Positions 7,466 to 15,894 of a stretch of 64,000 nucleotides of DNA are shown piece after piece (position 1 is the stretch's first letter; each line of letters starts with the position of its first letter). The notes under the pieces were generated by a model. That model saw nothing but the letters and a program-made list of their open reading frames with translations. It was not told the origin of the DNA and made no database searches. The stretch comes from an uncultured Propionibacteriaceae bacterium (GTDB lineage: Bacteria; Actinomycetota; Actinomycetes; Propionibacteriales; Propionibacteriaceae), in contig CALIWR010000009.1 of assembly GCA_938046585.1 (NCBI GenBank), positions 1-64,000 of the forward strand, in the 5' to 3' direction. A program made the position numbers and the translations under genes.

Positions 7466-9391
7466 TCATGTGTCCCGCTTTGATGGTGGGGTCGGTGGTC
7501 GTGTGGTATTCGTGGCTGACGGTCCTGGTGGTAGTGCTAGTCGTGGCTTGCTGGGGGGCAGTAGTTCCAGTCTCGGTGCTGGTAGTGCCGGTTTCGGTAC
7601 GGGCAGCGCCGGTTTCGATACCGGTGTGGGTGATTTCGGGCTTGGTGTGGGTGATTTCGGGGTTGGTGTGGGTGGTTTCGACGGCGGGGGTAGGGATTTG
7701 AAGAGAGCCCGGGAGATGATCGCTCGTCGTTCGTTGTCTGCTGTTGGTGTTGGTGTGGTGGAGGCCTGTGCCGGGTCGGTCTTGGCTGCTGCTGCTTCGT
7801 TGGTTTCGGTGTCGGAGGATGGTTGGGGGATGGGGAACTCGGTGGTGGGATCTGAGGCATGTCCGCCTCCGGATGCTGCTAGGGATTGCGCCGCGGCTGA
7901 ACGGGCTGATCCGACCACGGCTTGTCCTACGGCCACTCCGGCGGCTGCGACTGCTGCCAACGGACCCAACGCTGCTGCTGCGCCGCCACCAGCTGCGCCG
8001 GCTGCGGCGGTCTTGCCGCCACCGGCTGCGGCAGCTTTCGCGCTGCCGTAGCCGGCTTTGGACAAGACCGAAGCCCGCTGCGCTGCTGCTGGTGTCCCGG
8101 GCCCGGTCTGCATCCCGGCACGGATCTGTTTGCTGAGTTGCTGGCTGGCGTCCATGAGCGGCTTTCCTGCCTGGCCTAGCCCGCCTATCAGGCCTTGGCC
8201 GGCTTGGATATTCCCGGCGCCTTCGAGCAGGTGCGGCATCACGTACGACAACACCAGCGGAGCCGACGTACAGACCGCTAACAACGCGATCACCTTGAAC
8301 ACCGACAACGTGAGTTCGGTGTTGGTATCGCTTAGTTCAGCGGCGATCAGTGGCAGTGTTGCCCAGAACATGAACCGGGTGATGAATGGGGTCAGCATGG
8401 TCCCGAGGATGGCTCCTAGTAGTCGTAGGAGTCGCTGCTGCTGGCGGGGTTGGGTGGCTAGTGCCAGGACGATCGGGATCATCAGCGTCAGTAGGTACAT
8501 GCTCATCGGCGCGACCCAGTCTTGCAGCAGCCACGACACCAGCGTCACGATCAACAGCACCGCCGCGATCAAGAACAGCAACGCTGACCAGCCCGTCGCT
8601 GTCCCAACTACTACCGCGGCACCATCTCGCAGCGGGGCCCGAGAAAAACGAGACCCTAACGTCTGAATCAGGCTGGCGAACTCGTTCCCGGACGCCGCCA
8701 GGGCGGTATCGGTCAGATTCTGCCCCAGATCAAGCAGATACGCGGCCAGCCCGGGCAGCAGCACCGACAACGGTCCGTACATGATGAACTTCGGCAGAAC
8801 CCGATGTAACAATTCTCGCTGTTCGGCCCGGCTACCGCCGTACGAGGCTCGGGCGATATTCACCACCATCACCACTGCCAGCAGGAACCAGCCGATCGCC
8901 AGCGTCACCGCATACGGCCCAGCCAACGCCTTGCGCCATTCCACCATCCGGTCCCGGGACTTCGCCCGACGAGCTACCTCATCCCCGATCTGCTCCACCG
9001 CACTACCGGATTCCGCCGCCCACTCCTGCGGCGCCGTCGTCGGCCGCACACCCGCCGACAACGACGGCCGCGGCGGACCAGCCGGCCGCGCCGGAGCCGA
9101 AGAACCAACCCGACTCGCTGGACCCGGAACCGGCGCCGAAGAACCCCCAGACTGCCCAGGCTGCTGCGGCAGGGGCTGCCCAGGCTGCGGCTTCTTCGCC
9201 CCGCAATCCTGAAGATCCGCCCAACCCGGATTCGTCTTACCGTTACAGCCTTCCGATGGGGGCGGTGGTGGGTCGGGGGCTGGTTCGGCGGATGCGGTCA
9301 GAGTCCCGGCCAGAGCTAAGAACCCAACCACTACCGCCACCATCAGCAACCGCCGCAGTAGCACGGGAATACGCCCCTGGATCGTGGTCAT
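7466..9391 (-). CDS. TrbL/VirB6-like polytopic membrane protein, copy 1
   Basis: A 641-residue protein. It has an N-terminal signal segment ending ...TASAEP, a Pro-rich Cys-containing stretch, then about six to seven hydrophobic segments between residues 170 and 400 (AVTLAIGWFLLAVVMVVNIA, GPLSVLLPGLAAYLLDLG and others). It ends in a long Ala/Gly-rich and Pro/Lys-rich cytosolic tail. This topology fits TrbL/VirB6 inner-membrane channel components of type IV secretion systems. The ATG at 9391 overlaps the stop of the upstream gene (ATGA). The frame continues 30 codons upstream inside that gene, but the overlap favours 9391. It is a close paralogue of the gene at 14305-15894 and ends the second cassette. 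The tail has heptad PKSPTP-type repeats absent from copy 2. Confidence 0.7.
   Translation of the reverse strand: MTTIQGRIPVLLRRLLMVAVVVGFLALAGTLTASAEPAPDPPPPPSEGCNGKTNPGWADLQDCGAKKPQPGQPLPQQPGQSGGSSAPVPGPASRVGSSAPARPAGPPRPSLSAGVRPTTAPQEWAAESGSAVEQIGDEVARRAKSRDRMVEWRKALAGPYAVTLAIGWFLLAVVMVVNIARASYGGSRAEQRELLHRVLPKFIMYGPLSVLLPGLAAYLLDLGQNLTDTALAASGNEFASLIQTLGSRFSRAPLRDGAAVVVGTATGWSALLFLIAAVLLIVTLVSWLLQDWVAPMSMYLLTLMIPIVLALATQPRQQQRLLRLLGAILGTMLTPFITRFMFWATLPLIAAELSDTNTELTLSVFKVIALLAVCTSAPLVLSYVMPHLLEGAGNIQAGQGLIGGLGQAGKPLMDASQQLSKQIRAGMQTGPGTPAAAQRASVLSKAGYGSAKAAAAGGGKTAAAGAAGGGAAAALGPLAAVAAAGVAVGQAVVGSARSAAAQSLAASGGGHASDPTTEFPIPQPSSDTETNEAAAAKTDPAQASTTPTPTADNERRAIISRALFKSLPPPSKPPTPTPKSPTPSPKSPTPVSKPALPVPKPALPAPRLELLPPSKPRLALPPGPSATNTTRPPTPPSKRDT
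7621..7683. repeat. Three 21-bp tandem repeats in the TrbL-like tail
   Basis: Three units of about 21 bp with core GGTGTGGGTGATTTCGG encode a seven-residue PKSPTP-type repeat in the C-terminal tail of the minus-strand gene. In-frame units of this kind can expand or contract by slippage. Confidence 0.6.
8345..8566. repeat. 222-bp block identical to 14935-15156
   Basis: Base-by-base comparison of the two TrbL-like genes shows 222 identical bases here, bounded by mismatches on both sides. The flanking coding sequence is clearly diverged, including at synonymous sites. Confidence 0.9.
8775..8920. repeat. 146-bp block identical to 15347-15492
   Basis: A second exact match between the two TrbL-like genes, 146 bases long. 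It is separated from the 222-bp block by about 200 bp of diverged sequence. Confidence 0.9.
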
Positions 9392-10320
9392 GATGCCCAC
9401 ACCGACCCCGGATACGGCTTGGTTGTGGCATCGGCCGGCACCATCCACCCGGGCCCGACAATATCCCGGATCCCCTGCCACCCAACATTCGACTTGCGCG
9501 TGGGCAGATCAAGCACCGGCAACGGCTTGTTGTGGGTCAGTCTCCAATCAGGCCCGACCGGGCCAGTAGTCCACCGCACCGTGAGTTCGCCGTGGATGGT
9601 GCCAAGGAATACCTCCGACAGGTTATCGTCGGTACCCGGACCCGCCACATACGGCATCCACACCTCCACAACGACATAAGTCTGCTCCGCATAGAGGACC
9701 TTGTATGCCCCATACCGAGGAAGCCCACACCCGTAATACTTCTCATGCGGCGACGGCCGCCCATCAGGCAACACCACCACCCCATCATTATTAAGCCGAG
9801 ACCCCTTCCGCATCTTCGCCGCAGTCTCAGGGGAACGGGTGTATTCGGCTTGCGCTTCAGCGGTATATAGAATCGGGTCGAGTTGCGCTCGGGTGGAATC
9901 CACCATTCGTGGCAGTGTGCAGAAAGACGCAGCAATATTCATAGCAGCGCCGACAGCGCCATCGGTAGTCCTGGACCAGCCATACGGAATCCCATACTTC
10001 GCCCCCGAATTCCCAGCAGCCACCGTCGCCAAACCCATCCGAAGCCCCGGCGCCACCTCATCACCACGCGACACCACCGCCGTCGGCTCCACCGAACCCG
10101 AACCCGACACAGACGAAGACGACGACGCCGAAGAAGACGGCGACACCGACGCAGACGAGGCGCTAGCCCCAGCCTTCCCCAACCAATATCCCCCCACCCA
10201 CGACACCACCACCATCAACAGCACCAGCCAAGCCCGCACCACCCGCGGACCCCGAACCTCACCCCCACCACCATCGCTATCGTTGTCATCATTCCGGTCC
10301 AAATACTGCACCTTGATCAC
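9388..10320 (-). CDS. Membrane-anchored secretion-locus protein, copy 1
   Basis: A 310-residue protein with a short charged N-terminus, one transmembrane helix (WLVLLMVVVSWVGGYWLG), a Ser-rich linker and a folded outside domain. That domain shares GLATVAAGN.GAKYGIPYGW, VVLPDGRPSP and GPVGPDWRL with its paralogue at 15891-16769. The single-helix plus periplasm-type domain is the topology of VirB8/TraH-like T4SS parts, but I do not recognise the fold from sequence. The GTG start at 10320 is preferred over the upstream frame because GGGAGG lies 7 nt before it and the paralogue begins at the matching residue. It starts 4 bp after the small membrane gene and overlaps the TrbL-like gene. Confidence 0.7.
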   Translation of the reverse strand: MIKVQYLDRNDDNDSDGGGGEVRGPRVVRAWLVLLMVVVSWVGGYWLGKAGASASSASVSPSSSASSSSSVSGSGSVEPTAVVSRGDEVAPGLRMGLATVAAGNSGAKYGIPYGWSRTTDGAVGAAMNIAASFCTLPRMVDSTRAQLDPILYTAEAQAEYTRSPETAAKMRKGSRLNNDGVVVLPDGRPSPHEKYYGCGLPRYGAYKVLYAEQTYVVVEVWMPYVAGPGTDDNLSEVFLGTIHGELTVRWTTGPVGPDWRLTHNKPLPVLDLPTRKSNVGWQGIRDIVGPGWMVPADATTKPYPGSVWAS

Positions 10321-10324
10321 AGCA

Positions 10325-10606
10325 CTACCTCCCAATCGCGATAGCCGCACCCGTTATCAGACCAAGCATCCCCAGCCCAACCGTCGCGATCAACGGCACC
10401 AGAATCCCACCACCAGCATCATCACTATCCACCGGCCGATGATCCTTCTTCGCAGCCGACAATCGCGCGAACCCACGAATCAAATTGAACGCCGACACCA
10501 AAAACCCGACCGCCCACGCTGCGGCCAACAACATCTGCAGCGGAGACTGCAACACCCCAGCAAAAGGCCCCAACCCAGGCCTGACACCATCAAACCAGTT
10601 CACCAC
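10325..10606 (-). CDS. Small two-TM protein (VirB2/TrbC-like position), copy 1
   Basis: A 93-residue protein with two hydrophobic segments (residues about 18-42 and 70-90) separated by a basic loop (RGFARLSAAKKDHRP). It matches the 92-residue protein at 16774-17052 over its whole length, including DSDDAGGGIL.PLIAT. Size and topology are those of pilin-like VirB2/TrbC or a small T4SS membrane subunit. It starts with GTG at 10606 or, by analogy with the paralogue (MNWFDG), GTG at 10603. GAAGGGAG provides the ribosome-binding site. It is the first gene of the second membrane cassette. Confidence 0.7.
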   Translation of the reverse strand: MVNWFDGVRPGLGPFAGVLQSPLQMLLAAAWAVGFLVSAFNLIRGFARLSAAKKDHRPVDSDDAGGGILVPLIATVGLGMLGLITGAAIAIGR

Positions 10607-10864
10607 GCACTCCCTTCACCAGACACTGGCAACCCGCCAGAACCCGACTGGACGTACACCCCGGAGACGGCTCCCACCAGGCCCAAGTCAGACCCGCAAC
10701 CCCGGTCATGACCCACGCTAACCCATCCCAGCCCCGCAGGGAACCCCTTCCGCACAATCTGTTGAAGCAGACCCTGCCCCGCTAGACACAGACCCCGGCC
10801 AACACCAACCCCAGACCCCGACACCACGGCCAGCTGGCCCGCCGCAACCACCAGCAGGTCATAG

Positions 10865-11008
10865 ATCTACGGGCGCGTGGACCATGCGCGCCGCTTTGAC
10901 ATGGTTCCACGCGCCGGACCCATGGATCTGCGGGTGCGTGGATCATGCTCACAGGCTGCTGCGAGCCGCGGCAGGTGACCACACGCATCTTCGGGTGCGT
11001 GGAGCATG
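10865..11008. repeat. Three 22-bp repeats at an exact 61-bp period
   Basis: Copies at 10865-10886, 10926-10947 and 10987-11008 share the pattern ATCTnCGGGtGCGTGGAnCATG. The distance between starts is exactly 61 bp both times, while the sequence between copies is unrelated. Confidence 0.75.
10872..10915. other. Hairpin within the repeat region
   Basis: GGCGCGTGGACCATG (10872-10886) pairs with CATGGTTCCACGCGCC (10900-10915), leaving one bulged base and a 13-nt loop. One arm is part of the first 22-bp repeat, so the hairpin is formed by a repeat and a partial inverted copy. Confidence 0.6.
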
Positions 11009-11312
11009 TCGCTGTGGCCGGGGAAGAACGGCAGGTCCCCGGCGCGTCCGAGACATGAGGACAGATAAGGACAGAGAGGCTGCGACCAGCTCGGCAGATG
11101 CTGCGGCCACGAATGGATGGTCTGTGAGGTGCATCCAGCGATTCGCTCAGCAGGGCTGTGCGGCTCGGCGCCGTCCCTGTCGTCGCCCCCAGTGCGGCTA
11201 CCCCTCGCCTCACCCAGTAGTCCGTGTTGGCTGCGTTGGCGTAAGGTTAATGGGTGACGCAGTGGAAGTGCGGTGACTGCGCGTCAACGCCGTCGCCACC
11301 CGAGCTCACCTG

Positions 11313-12842
11313 TTAGCCGTCGACAGACGAACCGCTATGGGCCTGGCCCTCGTCCGCGTCCTCCTGGTTTGGTTCGTTCTCTAGTGAGGGCGTGCTGAGC
11401 ATGGCCTGGTCGGTGTCGGTAACCCATTCTTCGAGTGAGGTACGGAATTGGGTGACGATAGTGGGGGCTGTTTTGGCTCCTCGGTGGAGCAGATAGGTGC
11501 CTCGGGGGAGAGTCATGAGCTGGGTGGTGACTGGCTCGGGTAGGCCGAGGAGATTGACGATCGTGTTGGCGTCTTCGGGTTTGGATTGGCGGAAAATGAA
11601 AGCGAGTTCGGTTTCTTTGATGAGGGAGACGAGTGGACTGTCGGGGGATACGTCGCTGACGTGGTGGAAGACGGACCACATGGAAGCGCCGACGCCGCGG
11701 GATCGTTTGGCGAGCGTGCGGAACATGGCGGGTACGCTGCCGAGTCCGTCGGCTGAATAACCTTCTTCGACGACGATGTTCTTGTAGCCGGGCACGGTCA
11801 CCCAGCGGCTCATCAGGAAAGTGGCCATAACGGCCATGACGAGCCCGAGAGCGGCGGAATCTTGAGGCAGGGAGGAAGTGTCCATGACGAGCAGGGGTGC
11901 GGACAAATCCAGTTCGCGGCCGTCAGGGCCGGCGGTTTCGCCGTCGAGGATTCCGGAAAGGTCTCCGTTGATGAGTCGTTCTAGGGCGAGGGCGAGTGGT
12001 AGTCCCCAGCGGGTGAGTTCGGTGGTGTCGACGAGGCCGTTCTGAGTGAGGACGGGTTGGCCATCTGGGGCGAGGGGGCCGGGGACAGCGTCACGGGAGG
12101 GTGCGTAGAGGGCTCGGACGACGTCACCGAGGACGGCGATCCGGCTGTCGGCTTGGGCTTGGGTGAGCGCGGCCCGGTGGGCGGCTGTCAAGGCCCAGCG
12201 TTCGCGAGGGGTGAGGGCGTCTCCTTTGGCCTCGGTCGCGACGAGGACCAGGAGTTCGTCTTGGCCGACCATGGAGTCGTCGGCGCCGGTGGTGGCAATA
12301 GCGGGGTCGAGGACGTTAACCCGGGTGCCGATGCGACGGTCTCGGTCGAACCGCAGCACGGTCCCGTCGACGACCTGGGCCAGTCGGGCATATTCGCCGC
12401 TGTGGCTACCGTGGTCAGTTTGGAGTTTCCGGTCGAAGACCGCCCATCGTTCTCCCAGGGCAATGCCGCGGAGGATGGCTTCTTTGACTTGGGAGCTTTT
12501 GGCGGTGCCGACATCGCCGGCGACGAGGACACCGGGTGTGGTGATCATCCCGGCTTCGTAGAGGCCGCGGGGAGACGCAGTCACAGGCAGGTGCGTGACG
12601 AGGTCTTGGCCTTGGAGCCATCCGACGATCGGTGGGTGGGTTTGGACGAGGGCTGGCCAGAGTGCTGTTGCCTGGAGGGTGCTGGTGAAGGCCGGGCGGG
12701 CCACGGACTGGCCCCAGCCCCAGGTCCGGACCCGGCGTAAGACAGAGCGTTGTTGCAGGAGCCGGCGTAGCCAGGCGGTGAATCCGGTCCGGCCGCGGCT
12801 ACTCAGGTCACGGATCTGGGTCCCGGTGCGGGTCATGCTCAT
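11313..12842 (-). CDS. VirB4/TraC-like conjugation ATPase
   Basis: A 509-residue P-loop ATPase, the presumed motor of the type IV secretion-like locus. The Walker A-type motif is VAGDVGTAKSS near residue 108, unusual in having Ala before the Lys. A Walker B-type VVEEGYS follows near residue 360, then a C-terminal TRA/VirB4 RecA fold with Gln/Arg-rich motifs (FIFRQSKPEDA). It is shorter than typical VirB4 (about 800 residues); the missing N-terminal domain may be supplied by the adjoining 489-residue protein. Its start overlaps that gene's stop (ATGA). The C-terminus is acidic. Confidence 0.75.
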   Translation of the reverse strand: MSMTRTGTQIRDLSSRGRTGFTAWLRRLLQQRSVLRRVRTWGWGQSVARPAFTSTLQATALWPALVQTHPPIVGWLQGQDLVTHLPVTASPRGLYEAGMITTPGVLVAGDVGTAKSSQVKEAILRGIALGERWAVFDRKLQTDHGSHSGEYARLAQVVDGTVLRFDRDRRIGTRVNVLDPAIATTGADDSMVGQDELLVLVATEAKGDALTPRERWALTAAHRAALTQAQADSRIAVLGDVVRALYAPSRDAVPGPLAPDGQPVLTQNGLVDTTELTRWGLPLALALERLINGDLSGILDGETAGPDGRELDLSAPLLVMDTSSLPQDSAALGLVMAVMATFLMSRWVTVPGYKNIVVEEGYSADGLGSVPAMFRTLAKRSRGVGASMWSVFHHVSDVSPDSPLVSLIKETELAFIFRQSKPEDANTIVNLLGLPEPVTTQLMTLPRGTYLLHRGAKTAPTIVTQFRTSLEEWVTDTDQAMLSTPSLENEPNQEDADEGQAHSGSSVDG

Positions 12843-14308
12843 ATGGTGGCGACCTCCATTCCCAAGGGGAGCGCGGCAAGGACCCCGACGGTATGGCGGT
12901 GGTCGTCCCAGATGAAGTCACGTACGCCCAAGTCCTGGTAGAAAATCCGTTCAGTCTCATCGCGGAATCTAGCCAACAATTGGGGATTATTCGCGCAGAC
13001 CACCATCCGGACTGCGGTGACCACCCCAGCCTGACCACCGACTGCGACATCATTCAAGATCATCTGGTCAACGCTCATCTGATCGTCAGACTCACCGCTA
13101 GCCATCTGTCCTTTGCGGTCCTCGCGGATCTTACGGGCTGCGGAGGTGTCGAGCTGGTCATGGGCGACGGTCTTCGCCTCCCGCTGCGACACCAGCCGGT
13201 ATTGGACCTGGATCGTGCGCCAGAAGATCCCGCGAGCGAAAATCGCCGGCGCAAGCCAACGACCATAAACCGCGGTCTCAGGGTAGCCGGTCCGTGGGAC
13301 CGCGCCAGCGGCATGCCACCAACGGTCACCAGCCGCGCCAGTCGCCACGACCGCATGCGGTTCAGGATCGAACCTCGGCCACGCCGCCCAGAAGATGTCC
13401 GGGTCCACGCCCGCAAGGTCATCGGCCCCATGCGACGGGACCCAGATCGACCGGATCAACGCTGCCTTCTCCTGCGACGACAACGCCCTGCGTACCACAA
13501 TCCCATGGCTGACCAGCTGCTTCGACACCGCCGCCACCGTCAGCAGCGCCTGCGCCGGGACCGACGACTCGTCCATGACCTCGGACCGGTCCCGGGCAGC
13601 AGCACCCAAGGCAGGTGCCGGCATCCGGATCACGAGGAAAGTCCGGATCGTCTCAGCGAGTAGCTCGGCCTCATCTGTCAAGACCGACATCGACTCCTGG
13701 ACCGCAGCGGGCACATCCTGGCCGCGGCGCTGCTCGACCCAGGCCCGGTGCTCGGCGCCCTGGGCCGGTATGACACGGGTAATCACATCGATCTGGCTGA
13801 CCGGGACCGACCCGCGCGCCAGCGTCTGCAACACCTCCACCACGGCATCCTCCAGCCGGCGATGCTCGGTGTCCTCACGGATCCCGTCCCCGTCCCCCTC
13901 GATCTCCAAGACCGCCGTTAAAGCCCCCTGCGCGTCGAACATGCCGACCTCACCCCGGCCGGCGCCGCTGCTGACCGACACCTCACGCCCACCCCGCAGC
14001 CAAAACGGGCTCGCGTCGAGAGTTGGGTCGTACGCGTCCCACCCACCCCAACTAGCCAACGGCCGCCGCAGCAACGAACTGGCACTGTCCACCAGCGGTT
14101 CCACCGGACTTCCCTGACCCAGCAACGACAACCACACCAAGGCGGCACCGATCACACCCAGCACAGCTGTCCACCACTGCTGGATGACCATGCCCAGGAT
14201 CACACCACCCAACAACAGCGCGATACCACCACTGGCCATCCCCATCCGGCGCGCCGTGAACCACTTCGCCGGCCGCGGACCTCCCAGCCGATACAACCGC
14301 CTATTCAC
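12839..14308 (-). CDS. SCO6880-like T4SS-associated protein
   Basis: A 489-residue protein with two adjacent N-terminal transmembrane helices (residues about 23-64; GIALLLGGVILGMVIQQWW and the next segment) and a large soluble C-terminal domain. Arrangement and genomic position match the actinobacterial SCO6880 family, which accompanies VirB4-like ATPases in conjugation-like clusters. The C-terminal domain may correspond to the N-terminal half of a split VirB4; this is inference. It starts with GTG at 14308 overlapping the TrbL-like stop (GTGA), and its own stop overlaps the ATPase start, so the three genes are translationally coupled. Confidence 0.65.
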   Translation of the reverse strand: MNRRLYRLGGPRPAKWFTARRMGMASGGIALLLGGVILGMVIQQWWTAVLGVIGAALVWLSLLGQGSPVEPLVDSASSLLRRPLASWGGWDAYDPTLDASPFWLRGGREVSVSSGAGRGEVGMFDAQGALTAVLEIEGDGDGIREDTEHRRLEDAVVEVLQTLARGSVPVSQIDVITRVIPAQGAEHRAWVEQRRGQDVPAAVQESMSVLTDEAELLAETIRTFLVIRMPAPALGAAARDRSEVMDESSVPAQALLTVAAVSKQLVSHGIVVRRALSSQEKAALIRSIWVPSHGADDLAGVDPDIFWAAWPRFDPEPHAVVATGAAGDRWWHAAGAVPRTGYPETAVYGRWLAPAIFARGIFWRTIQVQYRLVSQREAKTVAHDQLDTSAARKIREDRKGQMASGESDDQMSVDQMILNDVAVGGQAGVVTAVRMVVCANNPQLLARFRDETERIFYQDLGVRDFIWDDHRHTVGVLAALPLGMEVATI

Positions 14309-15894
14309 AAGCCCTCCCTCGGCGGAGTCGGGGGACCCCAGCCGGCCGGGCGCTGTCGTGGGGCGCTGCGCGGCTGCGAGGTCGCTGTCGGGGATTCGGT
14401 CGCCGAGGTGTCGGTGTCCTTCGACTCATCTGTGGTGGCTGAGTCAGGGTCAGAAGTCTTTCCAGCCGGGCTGGCTGGATCCTGGCCGTGGGCGCGACCA
14501 CCAGAGGCTGCCACGGACTGCACGGCGGTCGAACGGGCCGAGTCGACCATCGTTGTCTGATTGATGGCAGCATCCGAGGTCGCGATCGGCGCTGTCGAGC
14601 TCAACAGCGCGGCCGCGCTCCCGGTACTACCACCACCGGCGCCGAGCTTGGCGAGGATCGTGGCCCGCTGTGTCGTCGCCGGCGACCCGACCGCGGTCTG
14701 AGAGGCGGAGCGGATTTGCTGGCTGAGCTGCTGGCCGGCATCCAACGGTTTCCTGCCCGCATCCGTGAGCCCGCCCATCGAGCCCGGACCATTGCCGATG
14801 GCGCCGGCGCCTTCGAGCAGGTGCGGCATCACGTACCACAAAGCCAGCGGAGCCGACGTACAGACCGCTAACAACGCGATCACCTTGAACATCGACAGGG
14901 GCAGATTCGTACCGGTATCGCCTAGTTCGCTGCTGATCAGTGGCAGTGTTGCCCAGAACATGAACCGGGTGATGAATGGGGTCAGCATGGTCCCGAGGAT
15001 GGCTCCTAGTAGTCGTAGGAGTCGCTGCTGCTGGCGGGGTTGGGTGGCTAGTGCCAGGACGATCGGGATCATCAGCGTCAGTAGGTACATGCTCATCGGC
15101 GCGACCCAGTCTTGCAGCAGCCACGACACCAGCGTCACGATCAACAGCACCGCCGCTATCAGAAATAGCAACGCCGACCATTCCGATGACGCCCAGAGCT
15201 CCCCAGTCGGATTGCCGAAACGAGACCCCAAGGACTTCAGGAGACTGCTGAATTCGTTCCCGGACGCGGCTAGGGCGGTGTCAGTCAGGTTTTGCCCGAT
15301 GTCGAGTAGGTACGCGGCCAGCCCGGGCAGCAGCACCGACAACGGCCCGTACATGATGAACTTCGGCAGAACCCGATGTAACAATTCTCGCTGTTCGGCC
15401 CGGCTACCGCCGTACGAGGCTCGGGCGATATTCACCACCATCACCACTGCCAGCAGGAACCAGCCGATCGCCAGCGTCACCGCATACGGCCCGGTCAGCG
15501 CCTCCCGCCAGCCTGCCATCCGGTCCCGGGACTTCGCCCGGCGAGCTACCTCATCCCCGATCTTCGCGACCGTCTTGCCGGACTCCGCCGCCCACTCTTC
15601 CGGGGCGGTCGTCGGCCGCTGAGCTGCTGACGGCTGCGCAGCTGGTGGTTGAGTGGCCGAGGGCCGCGCCGAGGTCGCCGAACCGGCCGGGGCGGAGGGA
15701 CTGTGCGACGCCCCGGTAGTGGTCGGCTGCGGTGACGTCGACGCACAGGTGCCGTCATCTGACCAGCGCGGGTTCCTTTTTCCGTTGCAGCCGAGCGGGG
15801 GAGGGGTCGGTTCCGGCTCGGCTGATGCGGTGATCGTGCTCGTCAGAACCAGGAGGACGACCGCCATCGCGATCAAAAACTGGCGTCGGATCAT
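14305..15894 (-). CDS. TrbL/VirB6-like polytopic membrane protein, copy 2
   Basis: A 529-residue paralogue of the gene at 7466-9391. It has the same N-terminal signal segment (ending TASAEPEP), a Pro/Ser/Ala linker, and six to seven hydrophobic segments with SWLLQDWVAPMSMYLLTLM in the middle. The tail is shorter and rich in Ser/Thr/Asp and lacks the PKSPTP repeats. The ATG at 15894 overlaps the upstream stop (TGA 15893-15891). It sits in the main operon between the anchored protein and the SCO6880-like gene, so it is probably the ancestral copy. The identical DNA blocks shared with copy 1 code for the core membrane helices. Confidence 0.7.
   Translation of the reverse strand: MIRRQFLIAMAVVLLVLTSTITASAEPEPTPPPLGCNGKRNPRWSDDGTCASTSPQPTTTGASHSPSAPAGSATSARPSATQPPAAQPSAAQRPTTAPEEWAAESGKTVAKIGDEVARRAKSRDRMAGWREALTGPYAVTLAIGWFLLAVVMVVNIARASYGGSRAEQRELLHRVLPKFIMYGPLSVLLPGLAAYLLDIGQNLTDTALAASGNEFSSLLKSLGSRFGNPTGELWASSEWSALLFLIAAVLLIVTLVSWLLQDWVAPMSMYLLTLMIPIVLALATQPRQQQRLLRLLGAILGTMLTPFITRFMFWATLPLISSELGDTGTNLPLSMFKVIALLAVCTSAPLALWYVMPHLLEGAGAIGNGPGSMGGLTDAGRKPLDAGQQLSQQIRSASQTAVGSPATTQRATILAKLGAGGGSTGSAAALLSSTAPIATSDAAINQTTMVDSARSTAVQSVAASGGRAHGQDPASPAGKTSDPDSATTDESKDTDTSATESPTATSQPRSAPRQRPAGWGPPTPPREGL
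14935..15156. repeat. 222-bp block identical to 8345-8566
   Basis: This is the partner of the block in TrbL-like copy 1. Both lie in the same orientation and at the same place in the two genes, 6.6 kb apart. Confidence 0.9.
15347..15492. repeat. 146-bp block identical to 8775-8920
   Basis: This is the partner of the second exact match between the TrbL-like genes. It encodes the membrane segments around the AVTLAIGWFLLAVVMVVNIA helix. Confidence 0.9.

Larger units (their letters stand above)
10607..11312. other. 700-bp intergenic spacer between the VirB4-like gene and the second cassette
   Basis: I find no gene here; ORFs on both strands are low-complexity. It holds a hairpin and three 61-bp-spaced repeats (listed separately) and presumably the promoter for the second cassette. 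All other genes of this locus overlap or nearly touch, so a 700-bp break is notable. Confidence 0.5.

Noticed and set aside
10865..11008. CRISPR array
   Set aside because: Copies differ at several positions, the repeat lacks a conserved stem, and no cas genes are nearby. Kept only as a periodic repeat.
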